A stretch of 64,000 bases of DNA from Saccharomyces paradoxus (Eukaryota; Ascomycota; Saccharomycetes; Saccharomycetales; Saccharomycetaceae): contig NC_047502.1 of the NCBI RefSeq assembly GCF_002079055.1, positions 806,001 to 870,000 of the forward strand, read 5' to 3'. Of this stretch, positions 18,940-29,866 are shown piece by piece. The stretch's first letter is position 1. Every line of letters starts with the position of its first letter. Made by a program: the position numbers and the translations under genes. The notes beneath the pieces are model-generated. The model saw nothing but the letters and a program-made list of their open reading frames with translations. It had not been told where the DNA came from and did no database searches.

Positions 18940-20913
18940 CTAATATAGATCTGCAATATCACTATTTTGAAACTCCTTAGGCTCATCTGGTTTCGCTCTC
19001 TCATCCTTAAAGCTTCCGTTTTTTTTCTCTATTGGTTTACCCACAAGCTGATGCTGGCCCTGAGAGGATGATACTGGAAACTGCGGGTGGGCCGGTCTCG
19101 AGCCTTGATGATAATCACCAGCAGCATTGCGGGGACCGTTAGAAGGATTATAATTCCGGTTGATCTGTGCATTGGGTTCTTGGCGACTATACTTTTGTGG
19201 TGGCCTATTAAAGCTGGTTTCCGGCTTGTTAAGATACCTAGGGTGATGGTATCTAGAGTCATTTGGGGAGCTTTTGTACCTCGAATCACTTGAATTACCC
19301 TGGTATCTTGACTGTGGCCCCAGTGGCAAAGGCGCCTTGGTATATTTAGAGCTGCCGTTTGTCTCAGGATGAAATCGATTTACGGGGTTCCTGCTATTAT
19401 TAGGTGCGGTACTGCTACCATTGAAGCGATTATTTCTGGAACTATTGTTGAAACCGTATCTATTAACTCCTGCAGGGGCAGCAGGCGGTGCAATCGCATT
19501 TTTAGCATATTCATTGTTCACATGATACGGCCTGGGAGTTTGGTGTAGATCTCTTATTTTCGGAGGGGGCGGCTTAGGTACTACGTTCTTCGTTGGAGCC
19601 AAAAAATTTGCGTCATCTTTTTTGGGGCCTTTTGGAATCGCCCCAATATTTTTCACGGCAGGAGATTCATCCTTTTCAACTATATGACCTCTTGGTGCTG
19701 TAGGTACTCTTTGGGACAATGACTGGTGCATTTCTTCCTTGTATCTCTTGATATCAGCTTCGTGACTTTCTTCGGTTGGTAATGTTATCTTCTCTGATGG
19801 CAAAGGGTCCTCTTTAAACCAAGGATGGTGTTTGGCAGACATAGCCGTCAATCTCTTGTAGGGATCTAATGCTAATAAGTGTCTTAAAAAATCTAGACCT
19901 GTTTCGCTTAGATATTTGCCAAATCTTTCCTTTAACGTTGGTTTGTAATTCGTTGTTGTTAGTTCAGCACCTGGCAAATACCTAGCCATGACCCAATCTT
20001 CTTCTGCTGGTGTGCCTAGTAGTTTGAAAATGGCATGCCCCTGATCAATATCCGTTTTACCCTGTAAAATGGGTTTTTTCTCAAAAAATTCTGCAAAAAC
20101 GCATCCAACTCCCCATATATCAACGGCTGTCGTATATTGTTTATCACCAAGAACCAACTCAGGTGCTCTATACCATCTTGTCACCACTACTGATGTATAT
20201 TTGGCGCCAGAACCTGCACCACCAGGATACTTTAAATTTGGAGGACAGCCATAATACAGTCTTGCTAAACCAAAATCGGCAAGCTTTAAAACACCGTTGT
20301 GGTCAATCAAAATATTTGCTGTCTTTATATCCCTATGCATGAATTTTGCGCAATGAATGTAATTTAAGCCTTCTAATATTTGTAGCATCATATTTTTTAT
20401 ATCGCACGTTTCTAAGTTGATTCTCGGATTATGCAAAACTCCAGAGAGATCTGCTACCATGTACGGCAGAATCATATAAAATGACTTATGCAGGTTGCTG
20501 GATGCCGCATTTGTAATATCTGGTGAATGGTCATACACCATTTCGATTAACTTGATAATGTTTTTGTGGTTCAAACGCTTTAGAATGGTAATCTCTCGTT
20601 GTGCAGTTATAGGAAACAGATCTTTTTCTACGCTAACTATAATTTTTTTCATCGCCACTTGTCTTTGAGTCTCTAAATGAATTCCCTTATAAACTTCACC
20701 AAATGTACCTTGTCCCAATTTTTCATCTTCACGATAATGATTCTGGAAAACGGTGCAGCCGTAAACTTTCTCGCTACTTCTTTTTCTTAGTTTGATGAAT
20801 GTTAAATTAGTCTTTGCATCTCGTTGGATAGCCGGTGTACTCTTCACTTTGCCAATTTTGTATTTATTAAACTCTGTTTTTGGAGGAACCGCAAGGGGAA
20901 CATTATCACTCAT
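18940..20913 (-). CDS. SGV1: SGV1/BUR1, Cdk9-like kinase of the Bur1-Bur2 complex
   Basis: The protein has 657 residues, the full length. The kinase domain runs from about 60 to 366: [11 protein letters not shown] glycine loop, the VAMKK lysine near 90, [10 protein letters not shown] catalytic loop, DFGLA, and a T-loop ending TRWYRAPE with the activating Thr near 240. The C-terminal ~280 residues are disordered, rich in Asn, Pro, Arg and Ser. With cyclin Bur2 it phosphorylates the RNA polymerase II tail linker region and Spt5 during elongation. Names in use are BUR1 and SGV1. The acidic [17 protein letters not shown] tail is preserved. Confidence 0.98.
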   Translation of the reverse strand: MSDNVPLAVPPKTEFNKYKIGKVKSTPAIQRDAKTNLTFIKLRKRSSEKVYGCTVFQNHYREDEKLGQGTFGEVYKGIHLETQRQVAMKKIIVSVEKDLFPITAQREITILKRLNHKNIIKLIEMVYDHSPDITNAASSNLHKSFYMILPYMVADLSGVLHNPRINLETCDIKNMMLQILEGLNYIHCAKFMHRDIKTANILIDHNGVLKLADFGLARLYYGCPPNLKYPGGAGSGAKYTSVVVTRWYRAPELVLGDKQYTTAVDIWGVGCVFAEFFEKKPILQGKTDIDQGHAIFKLLGTPAEEDWVMARYLPGAELTTTNYKPTLKERFGKYLSETGLDFLRHLLALDPYKRLTAMSAKHHPWFKEDPLPSEKITLPTEESHEADIKRYKEEMHQSLSQRVPTAPRGHIVEKDESPAVKNIGAIPKGPKKDDANFLAPTKNVVPKPPPPKIRDLHQTPRPYHVNNEYAKNAIAPPAAPAGVNRYGFNNSSRNNRFNGSSTAPNNSRNPVNRFHPETNGSSKYTKAPLPLGPQSRYQGNSSDSRYKSSPNDSRYHHPRYLNKPETSFNRPPQKYSRQEPNAQINRNYNPSNGPRNAAGDYHQGSRPAHPQFPVSSSQGQHQLVGKPIEKKNGSFKDERAKPDEPKEFQNSDIADLY

Positions 20914-21200
20914 ATTATTTTATTATTATTTTCTGCTTGAACACGAATGTACTGTTATACTATACAATTAGTTTTGCCAGTCTTTTGGCTTCTTCCTTTC
21001 AATGCTGTCAATTTCTATATTCGCCAATGCTCTGTTAATTGCATATGGGAATTTTTCAGATTTACAGAGTGTACGATGTATGGGTGTACTACCGTTTGAT
21101 ACGATACCTGCATAAATTTGAGCTTATTTATTAGGAAAGCAGGGTAGAAGAATATCAGAGTTGCTGCCGCCGATAAATGTCATTATATTGATCGCAAGAC

Positions 21201-22790
21201 TCACAGTTGCGTCCAGGAGTAGTACATATTAGATGTGGGTATAATTCTTCTTAGTTCCTGGAGAATGATTTGCATTTGGTAGCTTCTTAAGTCAAACGGG
21301 ATCATGGTACCCTGGAATTGATAATTGCTAGCGTAAAATGCTGCAGTTGCATTATCTCTTATACCAACAGCGGATTTCTCGGTAAAAAAGTCTAGCTGTA
21401 CTAAATTTTCCCAAACATTCTTAACATCTTTTTTCAACCATAACTTGATAGTATTATCAATAGAAAAAGTACTTTGACCTGTTCCTAAATTTGTAGTAGG
21501 AGCCACTGTGGGAATTCTGGAATTTATGGCTTTGATCATCTTCTCATATTCTGCATAAGCCAAATTAAAATTAAAGGATCCGTCTTTCGCCTTTAAGGCA
21601 ACCCTGGCGGCTGAGATCAAAATGGCTAATTCTAAATCGGATAACGATTGCAATCTTCCCGTTAAATTGTTAGATAATTGGTTCTTATTGTATATGTCAA
21701 AAAAAGAACACGACTTTATGGCGCTACAAAGTGAACCGAAATTTTTAGATGTTGCCACTAGTGGAATTATGCTATTTTTCAAGGTAGGTAATGCTCTAAA
21801 AGTTTCGAAATTCATCCTAATATGTCTATTCAGATTTGATCGAGGGTCTGATAATTCCTTTTCCAACGTATCATTCCATTGCGAAGCCCAGGGGGAGACT
21901 TCAGAGCGAACTGTAAGTAAATTTCTGACGGCATCAATCATACTGTCCAGATTCTGTATCTGCGGCATGTGAATCACTCTTTGAGAAAATCTACTCTTCA
22001 CCCTTTTTTCCAAATATTCCAAGATATTCAATTTCGTTGTACAGCCAAAAATGCAAACAGGCACTCGAGCATGTTCTACCATGTCAAAAAGATTGTACAA
22101 TAAAGTCTGCCTCACCGGCCCAGCAAAAGCATCGATTTCATCGAATATGAAAACAACTGTTATCTTTGTTATACTACCTCTATCAAGCTCACCGCCATCT
22201 TCATTTCTTGTCTTTGTGGTGGAATCTAAGAGTAAAAGGATTTTTTCAAACACTTCTGTCAAAGAACCACTGCTAATGGCCTCCAATGAAGTATCATCAA
22301 TTTTTTCTTCACTCCCATGTATTTTTTGCAACTGCTGTTCCAATTGAGTCGCTATGCCGTTAATAGCTGTTTGTTCCGAGTGAATAAACCCATTTAACCT
22401 GATAGTTATAAACTGCTCATTATAAGATTGCTGCAATAAAGACAGTTCATAGTCCAATAGGTATGTTTTATAGCTTTGTCTGGGCCCCACGAGGATTACT
22501 GAATGACTCTCCTTCTGAATGACGGATTGTTTAATGATTCTATCGATCTCTTGTTGACAGTCTTGTAAATACGTGAAGATTATCTTTTCGTCCGTGGGAA
22601 GCGTACCATTTAATTGTTGCAGTAACCTCCTTTGAAGGGAACTAAAATCAGGGTCACTGTCTTTACGCTTTTCATCATCTATCGTACACTTTTTTAAAAT
22701 TGTTGCACTGTCCTCCACCCCTTCGCTCGAAGGCCTCTTTATTGGCAGAAGATTAACTTGTGGTGATAGATCGGCTTCGCTTATAGTCAT
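21201..22790 (-). CDS. ORC4: ORC4, origin recognition complex subunit 4
   Basis: The protein has 529 residues, as expected. It is an AAA+ subunit of the six-protein complex that marks replication origins. A Walker-A-like loop VGPRQSYKT (about residues 101-109) lacks the canonical GKT form, and a Walker-B-like VFIFDEIDAF follows near 211-220. The C-terminal half is the winged-helix part. Yeast Orc4 supplies an arginine finger towards Orc1; I did not assign that residue. The upstream neighbour TIF3 reads the same way, with about 350 bp between. Confidence 0.97.
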   Translation of the reverse strand: MTISEADLSPQVNLLPIKRPSSEGVEDSATILKKCTIDDEKRKDSDPDFSSLQRRLLQQLNGTLPTDEKIIFTYLQDCQQEIDRIIKQSVIQKESHSVILVGPRQSYKTYLLDYELSLLQQSYNEQFITIRLNGFIHSEQTAINGIATQLEQQLQKIHGSEEKIDDTSLEAISSGSLTEVFEKILLLLDSTTKTRNEDGGELDRGSITKITVVFIFDEIDAFAGPVRQTLLYNLFDMVEHARVPVCIFGCTTKLNILEYLEKRVKSRFSQRVIHMPQIQNLDSMIDAVRNLLTVRSEVSPWASQWNDTLEKELSDPRSNLNRHIRMNFETFRALPTLKNSIIPLVATSKNFGSLCSAIKSCSFFDIYNKNQLSNNLTGRLQSLSDLELAILISAARVALKAKDGSFNFNLAYAEYEKMIKAINSRIPTVAPTTNLGTGQSTFSIDNTIKLWLKKDVKNVWENLVQLDFFTEKSAVGIRDNATAAFYASNYQFQGTMIPFDLRSYQMQIILQELRRIIPTSNMYYSWTQL

Positions 22791-23139
22791 GTTCCTTTGT
22801 AACTGAATATTATTGATACTAGTACGTTTATACCTGATATATCTCTTAATGGTGTTGTTTAATCACTTTTTTGTATATTATTAATTAATGCTCTTTTTGG
22901 CTTTTGAAAAAGGAAAAAAGGAAAATGGGACATTCGAAAACTTACCTCGCATAGAAAAACGATAAATTCAAAAACACATGTAAACACATGTATGAAAACT
23001 TAATACAAAATATATGGTTTAATTTTTTAATTATATAATATAGAGTTAAAATACCTGGTAGAAAGGAGAGAAGGAAAAAAAGAAAGAGAAAAAAAGCAAA
23101 CAGTAAATACAAATGTACATTTTATCATCATACAACGCT
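22791..23139. other. ORC4 promoter and TIF3 3' flank
   Basis: A purine-rich stretch (GAGAAGGAAAAAAAG-like, about 23064-23099) lies in the TIF3 3' flank and a near-palindromic ACATGTAAACACATG at about 22976-22990. No gene was recognised. Confidence 0.35.
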
Positions 23140-24450
23140 CTATTTCTTACCAACAGTTTCCCAATCATCGCCATCTTCAACAGTCAATTGAGCAGTTTTT
23201 TCCTGTAGCTTTCCGACTGCTGCGTCGGCTTTGTTTTCTTTTGCATCTCCATTTTGTTTTTCAGCCTCTTCATCTTCATCATCATCTTCAGTACGTAAAA
23301 CATCATAAACAGACTTCTGAATCTTTGGTTGCTCTTCAGTAGTCTTCTTGTTAGACAAAGACCTGTCCTTATGAGAGTTCTTGACCTGCTGAGGCTTACC
23401 AAATTGAGCACCTCTAGCAGCACCCCAGTCCAAAGCTGGTTCTTCCTTTTCTCTTTCTCTTCTTGGTGGTCTTGAAGAGTTTTGGAAGTTAGAGCCTCTA
23501 GCGGCACTCCAATCGATGTCTGGTTCTTCTCTTTCTCTTCTTGGTGGTCTCGAGGAGTTTTGGAAGTTAGAGCCTCTAGCGGCACTCCAATCGATGTCTG
23601 GTTCTTCTCTTTCTCTTCTTGGTGGTCTCGAGGAGTTTTGGAAGTTAGAGCCTCTAGCGGCAGTCCAATCGATGTCTGGCTCTTCTCTTTCTCTTCTTGG
23701 TGGTCTCGAGGAGTTTTGGAAATTGGAGCCTCTTGCGGCAGTCCAATCAATATCAACTTCTTCTCTTTCTCTTCTTGGACCTTTAAAGTTGGAACCTCTA
23801 GCGGCACCCCAATCTAGATCAGGTGCATCTTCTCTCCCATCGCCCTGGAAATTGGAGCCTCTAGCACTACTCCAATCAACATCTGCACCACCCATTCTTC
23901 TTGGAGCAGCAACAGAAACGTAAACAGTTCTTTCATTCAATTTAGTACCATTGAACTTTAAAACTGCAACCAAATCTGCTTTTTCTTTCAAAGTGACAAA
24001 AGCATTACCCTTTAATCTTGTTGGATCTCTTAGGTTCTTTGGTAAAACAACTTCTTCAACGGCTTCAGGCTTAACTAAACCATCTTCAACCCAAGCTTGA
24101 ACACCCTCTGGGGTAATATCCCATGGAATGTTGTTTATGACAGCTCTGTATGGTGGAGCATCCGGAACAGGGTATTCCTCTCTTCTATCGGAGGAAGCAC
24201 CCCCCAAAGCAGGGTCTAATCTAGATCTACCGCCAAAACTGCCACCAAGGCCGCCTGAACGCATGTTGTTGCTGTTGTTTTTAGCGTGCGCTAATTCGGA
24301 CAATGGGATGGTATTTGCGTTAGCAGTTTCAATAGGAATTGTGATCTTATTCAAATCAACATCTTCTTCAGCCCAAGATGAACCAAAAGTGTCATCATTT
24401 AAGAATGACGTAAGGTCCATCTTCTTAACTGTTTTCTTTGGTGGAGCCAT
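23140..24450 (-). CDS. TIF3: TIF3, translation initiation factor eIF4B
   Basis: I start at the ATG at 24450 (MAPPKKTVKKMD), giving 436 residues as in S. cerevisiae; the frame extends 14 codons upstream to another ATG that I reject. An RRM lies at about 100-180 (YRAVINNIPWDIT to VYVSVA). It is followed by seven repeats with the core DWxxARGxxF, each about 20-26 residues with an RRERE linker, then a Lys/Glu-rich acidic tail. eIF4B binds RNA and the 40S subunit, helping eIF4F unwind 5' leaders. The four central repeats are nearly identical in DNA as well as protein. Confidence 0.98.
   Translation of the reverse strand: MAPPKKTVKKMDLTSFLNDDTFGSSWAEEDVDLNKITIPIETANANTIPLSELAHAKNNSNNMRSGGLGGSFGGRSRLDPALGGASSDRREEYPVPDAPPYRAVINNIPWDITPEGVQAWVEDGLVKPEAVEEVVLPKNLRDPTRLKGNAFVTLKEKADLVAVLKFNGTKLNERTVYVSVAAPRRMGGADVDWSSARGSNFQGDGREDAPDLDWGAARGSNFKGPRREREEVDIDWTAARGSNFQNSSRPPRREREEPDIDWTAARGSNFQNSSRPPRREREEPDIDWSAARGSNFQNSSRPPRREREEPDIDWSAARGSNFQNSSRPPRREREKEEPALDWGAARGAQFGKPQQVKNSHKDRSLSNKKTTEEQPKIQKSVYDVLRTEDDDEDEEAEKQNGDAKENKADAAVGKLQEKTAQLTVEDGDDWETVGKK
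23479..23790 (-). repeat. Four 78-bp tandem units inside TIF3
   Basis: Units begin at 23479, 23557, 23635 and 23713. The first two appear identical over all 78 bp, the third differs from them at two bases, and the fourth is more diverged. Each encodes one 26-residue eIF4B repeat. Identity at synonymous sites points to recent duplication or gene conversion among units. Confidence 0.9.
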
Positions 24451-25204
24451 TATGTGTCCTTTTTTATTATGGTATTGATTTCCTAAAGACAAATGAAAGC
24501 TAATATAAACTCGAGTTTGATGATAATCCCGCTTATAGATATGTTAATCTTCTCTTACTTTGTAATTACATCTATCTCTCCCGCTTCCATCTCTGCTTTT
24601 CTTTAGCGATGCTGATTTCCGCAAAAAAATTTTCATTCCGTGGGGCGTGATCTGATGGAAAATAAAGCCAAAAAAAAGGACAAAAGGACCAAAAAAAGTT
24701 GGGCGGCTAAAGTAACCGCAGTATATAAAAAGCAACATAGATATCAGTACCCTGTTCTTCTACCAGAATTACTTTTGAAAACTCTATGTGAATATAAATA
24801 CTAAATTCGTAAACATAATGAAAGTAGGAGAAAGGTACGAAAAGCTTCAAATGATCACGCATTTTTGGGAAGGAAAAGAGAAAGGAAAAAAGTATTGATT
24901 TTCGTGACATAGGAACTAAGGCGATATTTTTGGATTGGGGTTAAACAAGACGTGGTCCATCTAGTACTGGCTACCTCAAATTAATCGCAAAGAGAAAAGG
25001 GATAATATAGATTCAGGACAAAGGGAAAAGGCAGGACGTTACCCGCATTTGATCCGGAAACAGAAGTCATGTTAGACAGATTTCCAACAAATAGTCCTCT
25101 GCCAGAGATGGGCTGTGCATAAGAATTGGAAGAGGACAGAAGGCCGTTTCGCGCCACATATTCATTTTTGGAGGTGTTTATAAGACGCAAAGCATAGATT
25201 AAGT
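24451..25204. other. Divergent intergenic region TIF3 / MMS1
   Basis: This 754-bp gap serves both promoters. It contains several A-rich runs and GGATTGGGG near 24934; no clear named site, tRNA or repeat was found. Antisense open frames over the MMS1 start are shadows of that gene. Confidence 0.4.
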
Positions 25205-28200
25205 ATGCTAGGTCTGCGAACTCATGGTTTAGATAGGTATGAACATTATGTCCGTCATCCGTCAGATTTTGGCAAGCTTGAGCTACAAGATTGGTTAAAT
25301 CACAAGTCATTCCGAGTTTCGCCCAATTTATTAATTGATTCCAACACCACACGTGAGTGGAATGAACCTGAGCTGTTTTATCAGAATGTGGAAACCCCTG
25401 AAACTTGGATTAGGCCCTGTAGAGAACCAAAGCTAGAACCATCCATGATGATGCTCAGATATCACGATTCGAATATTGGTCAAATGCCTCAATTTTGTTA
25501 TCCAATTACCAGTCCAGTGAACTCTAAGCTAGTATTAAAATACATTTTGCAAGAACGTGCTGATTTGTCAAATGATTTCCCCCAAAAGTATAACACCCTT
25601 ATGAGCAGCCTCTTTGAGGTTGACAAAAACCCAGAAACTCTAGATGATTCGGATATAGAAGCATTAGATGACATAGGAATGTGCAGTGATAGCGATGATG
25701 CTAAAGAGCCAAAAATTGAATTACAGTTATTAGAGGAAATCCAACAAAAACACTTCAGTTTAATAGTATCAAACAATGGAATCTTTCAAGCGGGTAGGAC
25801 ATCAATAACATATATACGGTATGATATATCGGATAGCATAGCCATCAAACCCAACAACATCGCAACTTTGATCTTGCTCACTCAACCCAGTGGGCATTTA
25901 TTATCTCTCTTACCACTAGATGATGGTAAAGAGACATATTTGCTACAATATTGGAATCTGGGACAAAAAGGCCAGTGGAACATAATTAAGCACCAGAACG
26001 AGAAGCAGTTTGTTCTTATACATAAGGAACTCGGTATTTGTAAATTTTTCGAATTCCATTTACCGTTTACTTTCCAATTAGTAAACAATTTAACATTGAC
26101 CGATTCGATGATTATGAACGGTTCCTTTTTCCCAACAAATTATTCTGATTTGGATCCATATTTCATTATATTTATAACAGCTATGAGGTATGACAGAATT
26201 GTCTATTTTGTAATAGAATGGAATAATAATGAAATAAAGAAGAAAGAGGTGTATCAATTGACTGTTTTTGATGGTGAGAAAACTAATATGACTATTCCTA
26301 TTGGACTGAATGCTTGCCTTGTCGAAACACCTCTAAAATTTTCTTTAGTCTCCGCAAATCAAATCATGTCGGGAGAAACTGAATTTCACTCCTTCCAATT
26401 AAAGGCTCTAAAGGGAATTAAGTCATTTTTTCCAGCTCCTTTATTATTAACAAAATTGCAAGAACTTGATCCACATATATTTGGAAAATTTCAATATTGT
26501 ACCGTAATATCCTCCTCAACGGGAAATATTTGTTTCTGCGTCACCGAACGATCAACAATAACAAACGGTAATTTAAAAATTTATGAGCTAACGAGGTTCA
26601 AAGGATTAAAATCCATTTCACCACTGCCTTCAAATTCGATAAATCTAGACTCCAAGTCCTCGAGCTATGCGCTAATAGTTATAAGTTTTAGTAGAACGTT
26701 GGAACTAACATTATCTTTGGAAGATTTGAAATGTTTAGATACGAAAGGTGTTATCAAGCCTTTGAAAAATATCACTTTCAAACATACAGTCGATAGTTCC
26801 ACTGAGGAAAACTCTCAAATTTTAGCATTTACGTCTTCTAAAATTTATAACACACACACAGGCTCTAATATCAATGACACAAAAAATTCTCAAGTTTGGC
26901 TCACTTCACCAAATGCAATAACTCAGCCTTGCATTGATTATAAACTCAGGAAGACTCACCAAGTTATTCATTTAAAGCAGTTTCAAATTTTCAGGCATCT
27001 GAGGATCTGGAAATGTAAGAATCTTGATATTGCTCTGTTACACAGACTTGGAATAAAACAATCAAAAACCGAAAGTTCTTTGATCTTTGCGACTGATGCT
27101 GTTTCTAATAATAGGATGTTCCTATTAGATTTAACTATGACGACAACAATTGATAATGATGATTCGGTCCAAGGATTGATAAATATAGAAGATTTGCTAT
27201 GTGATACGGAAAACGAAACTATCCTTCTAAATTTCACAAAAAAGAGCCTGATTCAAGTAACTAGAGATACAATTTACATCGACCCCATTGAAAATGATAA
27301 AAAAATGCTCAAAATTTCTCCAGGCTGGGAATTTGAAAACATCGCATACAATGACGGCATTTTAATAATTTGGAATACTAAGCTTGGTCATATCTCTTTT
27401 ATCAAAAATATAGACGCAGTTGATGAACCCAACGTCCCTGTTTCACACTTAACTAGTAGCAGAGGCATGTGCATGTTCTTTAAGCAGTTGGGAACTATTA
27501 CGAGTATAGATTTTGAGATTAAGGAGTCTACAGATGATCGAACTAAGTATGATATTTGGATACTTTTACCAAACCGTGTCATTCGTACACCCTTTTCCAG
27601 CTGGATCAATGATTCACTAGATTTTTCCGATGAGTATGACTTGAACGTTCAGCAGGCGTTAATTAACGGCCCTTATTTCTGTTGTCTCGATTATGAATCA
27701 TTCTTTGAAGTATGCACTTACCAAAACAACTGCTTCAAAAAAGGTTCTAGGTGTACGAGCAGGGTTAATTTTCAAGGAAAAGACATCAAACTTAGAAGTT
27801 TTGGTAAGAATCAATGTTTGGCATTTAGTGCATTTGAAATTTTTGTTATTAATTTAACACCAATTCATCAAAGTAAAGAATTGGATTTCTACAAGCTAAA
27901 ACTACCGCATCTAGGGAATTTCAATTCTATTGTTGAAGTCTGTCCAGACGTAGACAACAACCGATTATTTGTACTCTACTCTGATGGCTTAAGAGTCCTT
28001 GAACTATCATACCTAACTTCGAATAATGGAAATTTCTTATTGAAGTCTACAAGGAGTAAAAATAAGAAATTCTTGTACCTAGACAAAATAAATCGAATGC
28101 TCGTATTGAACCAGGACTTGAGGGAATGGGAGTGTATTAGATTATCTGACGGTAAGGCAGTTAGTTTAGATTCTCAACTTCTCAAGGACGATTCCGAAGA

Positions 28201-29431
28201 AATTCTAGAAATAAAGGAAATACCAATAATGACCGAGGAAAACCCTTTAGAAAAGAAAACAGTATTATTAATTTCGTTTACGAAATCACTTAAACTAGTT
28301 CTATTAACTGCAGCAAAAAACAAAATATCCAATGAAATAATAGACTCGTATAAATTTGAGAATTCAAGACTGCTGGATCATTTAGTTGTTACTCCTCAAG
28401 GTGAAATATTCATTCTGAATTATAAAGTTATGGGCACTGATAACGAAATGTCTTTTCACAAGTTGAAAGTCACAAAGCATTGCAGTGATAATAAGGAGGG
28501 AAATAATACAAATTTACAGATTACCTTAGAAAACCGATTTACATTCAAGAGTTGGAGTACAGTTAAGACGTTTAATGTAATAGGCGATAATATCATCGCT
28601 ACCACAAACCTGGGTCAAAAGCTCTATTTAATTAAAGATTTCTCTTTGTCCTCCGATGAATCGACGAGGGTGTATCCCCTAGAACTATATCCAGATTCTA
28701 AAGTTCAAAAGATAATACCATTAAATGAATGCTGTTTTGTTGTTGCCGCCCATTGTGGAAACAGGAACGATTTAGATTCCAGGTTGATTTTCTATTCTCT
28801 GCCCACCATAAAAGTTGGGCTCAATAATGAAACAATTAGCCTACCGGATGAATACGGGAATGGGAGAGTCGACGACATATTCGAGGTAGACTTTCCTGAA
28901 GGGTTTCAATTTGGAACTATGGCTTTGTATGATGTTTTACATGGAGAGAAGCATGCAAATCGTTTTAGCAATGGCATAGGATCCGATAACGATGAAGCAG
29001 AGGCGGCGCTAAGAAAGCGTAAGAATTTACTTCTATTTTGGCGAAACCACTCTACAACACCAAAACCTCCACTACGAAGAGCAACCACTATGGTATATGA
29101 GGATCATGTATCATCCCGTTATTTTGAAGATATAAGTTCTATTTTAGGAAGCACTGCAATGAGAACTAAAAGACTATCTCCATACAATGCAATAGCGCTG
29201 GATAAGCCTATTCAGGATATTAGTTATGATCCAGCAGTGCATACTTTATACGTATTGATGACAGATCAAACCATCCACAAATTCGGTAAGGATAGGTTAC
29301 CTTACGAGGACGAATACGAACCAAGATGGAATTCAGGCTACTTGGTTTCAAGGAGGTCAATAATTAAATCAGATCTCATTTGTGAGGTTGGGTTATGGAA
29401 CCTTAGCGACGATATTAAGAACACAATATAA
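25205..29431 (+). CDS. MMS1: MMS1, DDB1-like adaptor of the Rtt101 cullin ubiquitin ligase
   Basis: The protein has 1408 residues (the reference is about 1407). Mms1 links Rtt101 to substrate receptors such as Mms22 and Crt10 and is needed to rescue stalled forks and replicate across alkylation damage. The sequence is a large, mostly beta-strand protein with no simple motif, in keeping with the DDB1/CPSF160 family of three beta-propellers. The N-terminus MLGLRTHGLDRYEHY matches what I recall. AT-rich codons dominate. The coding frame is intact across 4.2 kb. No Zn finger, kinase or other catalytic motif is seen. Confidence 0.96.
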   Translation: MLGLRTHGLDRYEHYVRHPSDFGKLELQDWLNHKSFRVSPNLLIDSNTTREWNEPELFYQNVETPETWIRPCREPKLEPSMMMLRYHDSNIGQMPQFCYPITSPVNSKLVLKYILQERADLSNDFPQKYNTLMSSLFEVDKNPETLDDSDIEALDDIGMCSDSDDAKEPKIELQLLEEIQQKHFSLIVSNNGIFQAGRTSITYIRYDISDSIAIKPNNIATLILLTQPSGHLLSLLPLDDGKETYLLQYWNLGQKGQWNIIKHQNEKQFVLIHKELGICKFFEFHLPFTFQLVNNLTLTDSMIMNGSFFPTNYSDLDPYFIIFITAMRYDRIVYFVIEWNNNEIKKKEVYQLTVFDGEKTNMTIPIGLNACLVETPLKFSLVSANQIMSGETEFHSFQLKALKGIKSFFPAPLLLTKLQELDPHIFGKFQYCTVISSSTGNICFCVTERSTITNGNLKIYELTRFKGLKSISPLPSNSINLDSKSSSYALIVISFSRTLELTLSLEDLKCLDTKGVIKPLKNITFKHTVDSSTEENSQILAFTSSKIYNTHTGSNINDTKNSQVWLTSPNAITQPCIDYKLRKTHQVIHLKQFQIFRHLRIWKCKNLDIALLHRLGIKQSKTESSLIFATDAVSNNRMFLLDLTMTTTIDNDDSVQGLINIEDLLCDTENETILLNFTKKSLIQVTRDTIYIDPIENDKKMLKISPGWEFENIAYNDGILIIWNTKLGHISFIKNIDAVDEPNVPVSHLTSSRGMCMFFKQLGTITSIDFEIKESTDDRTKYDIWILLPNRVIRTPFSSWINDSLDFSDEYDLNVQQALINGPYFCCLDYESFFEVCTYQNNCFKKGSRCTSRVNFQGKDIKLRSFGKNQCLAFSAFEIFVINLTPIHQSKELDFYKLKLPHLGNFNSIVEVCPDVDNNRLFVLYSDGLRVLELSYLTSNNGNFLLKSTRSKNKKFLYLDKINRMLVLNQDLREWECIRLSDGKAVSLDSQLLKDDSEEILEIKEIPIMTEENPLEKKTVLLISFTKSLKLVLLTAAKNKISNEIIDSYKFENSRLLDHLVVTPQGEIFILNYKVMGTDNEMSFHKLKVTKHCSDNKEGNNTNLQITLENRFTFKSWSTVKTFNVIGDNIIATTNLGQKLYLIKDFSLSSDESTRVYPLELYPDSKVQKIIPLNECCFVVAAHCGNRNDLDSRLIFYSLPTIKVGLNNETISLPDEYGNGRVDDIFEVDFPEGFQFGTMALYDVLHGEKHANRFSNGIGSDNDEAEAALRKRKNLLLFWRNHSTTPKPPLRRATTMVYEDHVSSRYFEDISSILGSTAMRTKRLSPYNAIALDKPIQDISYDPAVHTLYVLMTDQTIHKFGKDRLPYEDEYEPRWNSGYLVSRRSIIKSDLICEVGLWNLSDDIKNTI

Positions 29432-29866
29432 CCCCTCATGCCAAGTAACATTGTCGCTAATATAATCGTGATTCTCGATCGATGTGTTACGCGTCGTGCG
29501 GCGTGACAAGGGGCTAAAAAAAGATACAAGAATTCTTGTTGTTTCCAATTTGCTTCGCCTCAGAAAAAAAAATAAACAGATGATACAATTTTGTTTGATT
29601 TGTATTGGGTACTGCATGTTTTAGTAGTCGATACAAATACTTCTTTATCCTAAGCGTATATATTTCATCAACAGAAATTCGTCTTTGATATTATTTCGAA
29701 TATCCATCATTCCTCCGAGTATTGCAAGAACATTTTTGGAAGAACCCAAACTTAAAGTTACAAAACTCAAAAGGAACAAAACCAATAAAACAAAATAATC
29801 GCTGTTAAAGGATCATTGTTTGCGCTCAATAGAAAATCATAGAACTTTAAAAATCATATCAGAAAG
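29432..29866. other. RHO1 upstream region
   Basis: This 435-bp gap follows MMS1 and carries the RHO1 promoter and leader, with A-rich stretches and CAAAA repeats just before the ATG. GCGTCGTGCGGCGTG near 29490-29504 stands out as GC-rich but I cannot assign it. Confidence 0.4.

Noticed and set aside
23184-23923. Long open frames overlapping the TIF3 repeats on both strands
   Set aside because: They are shadows produced by the 78-bp repeat, whose length is a multiple of three; TIF3 itself is clear.
24981-25352. Antisense frame over the MMS1 start
   Set aside because: Overlaps the first codons of MMS1 and its promoter without protein-like features.
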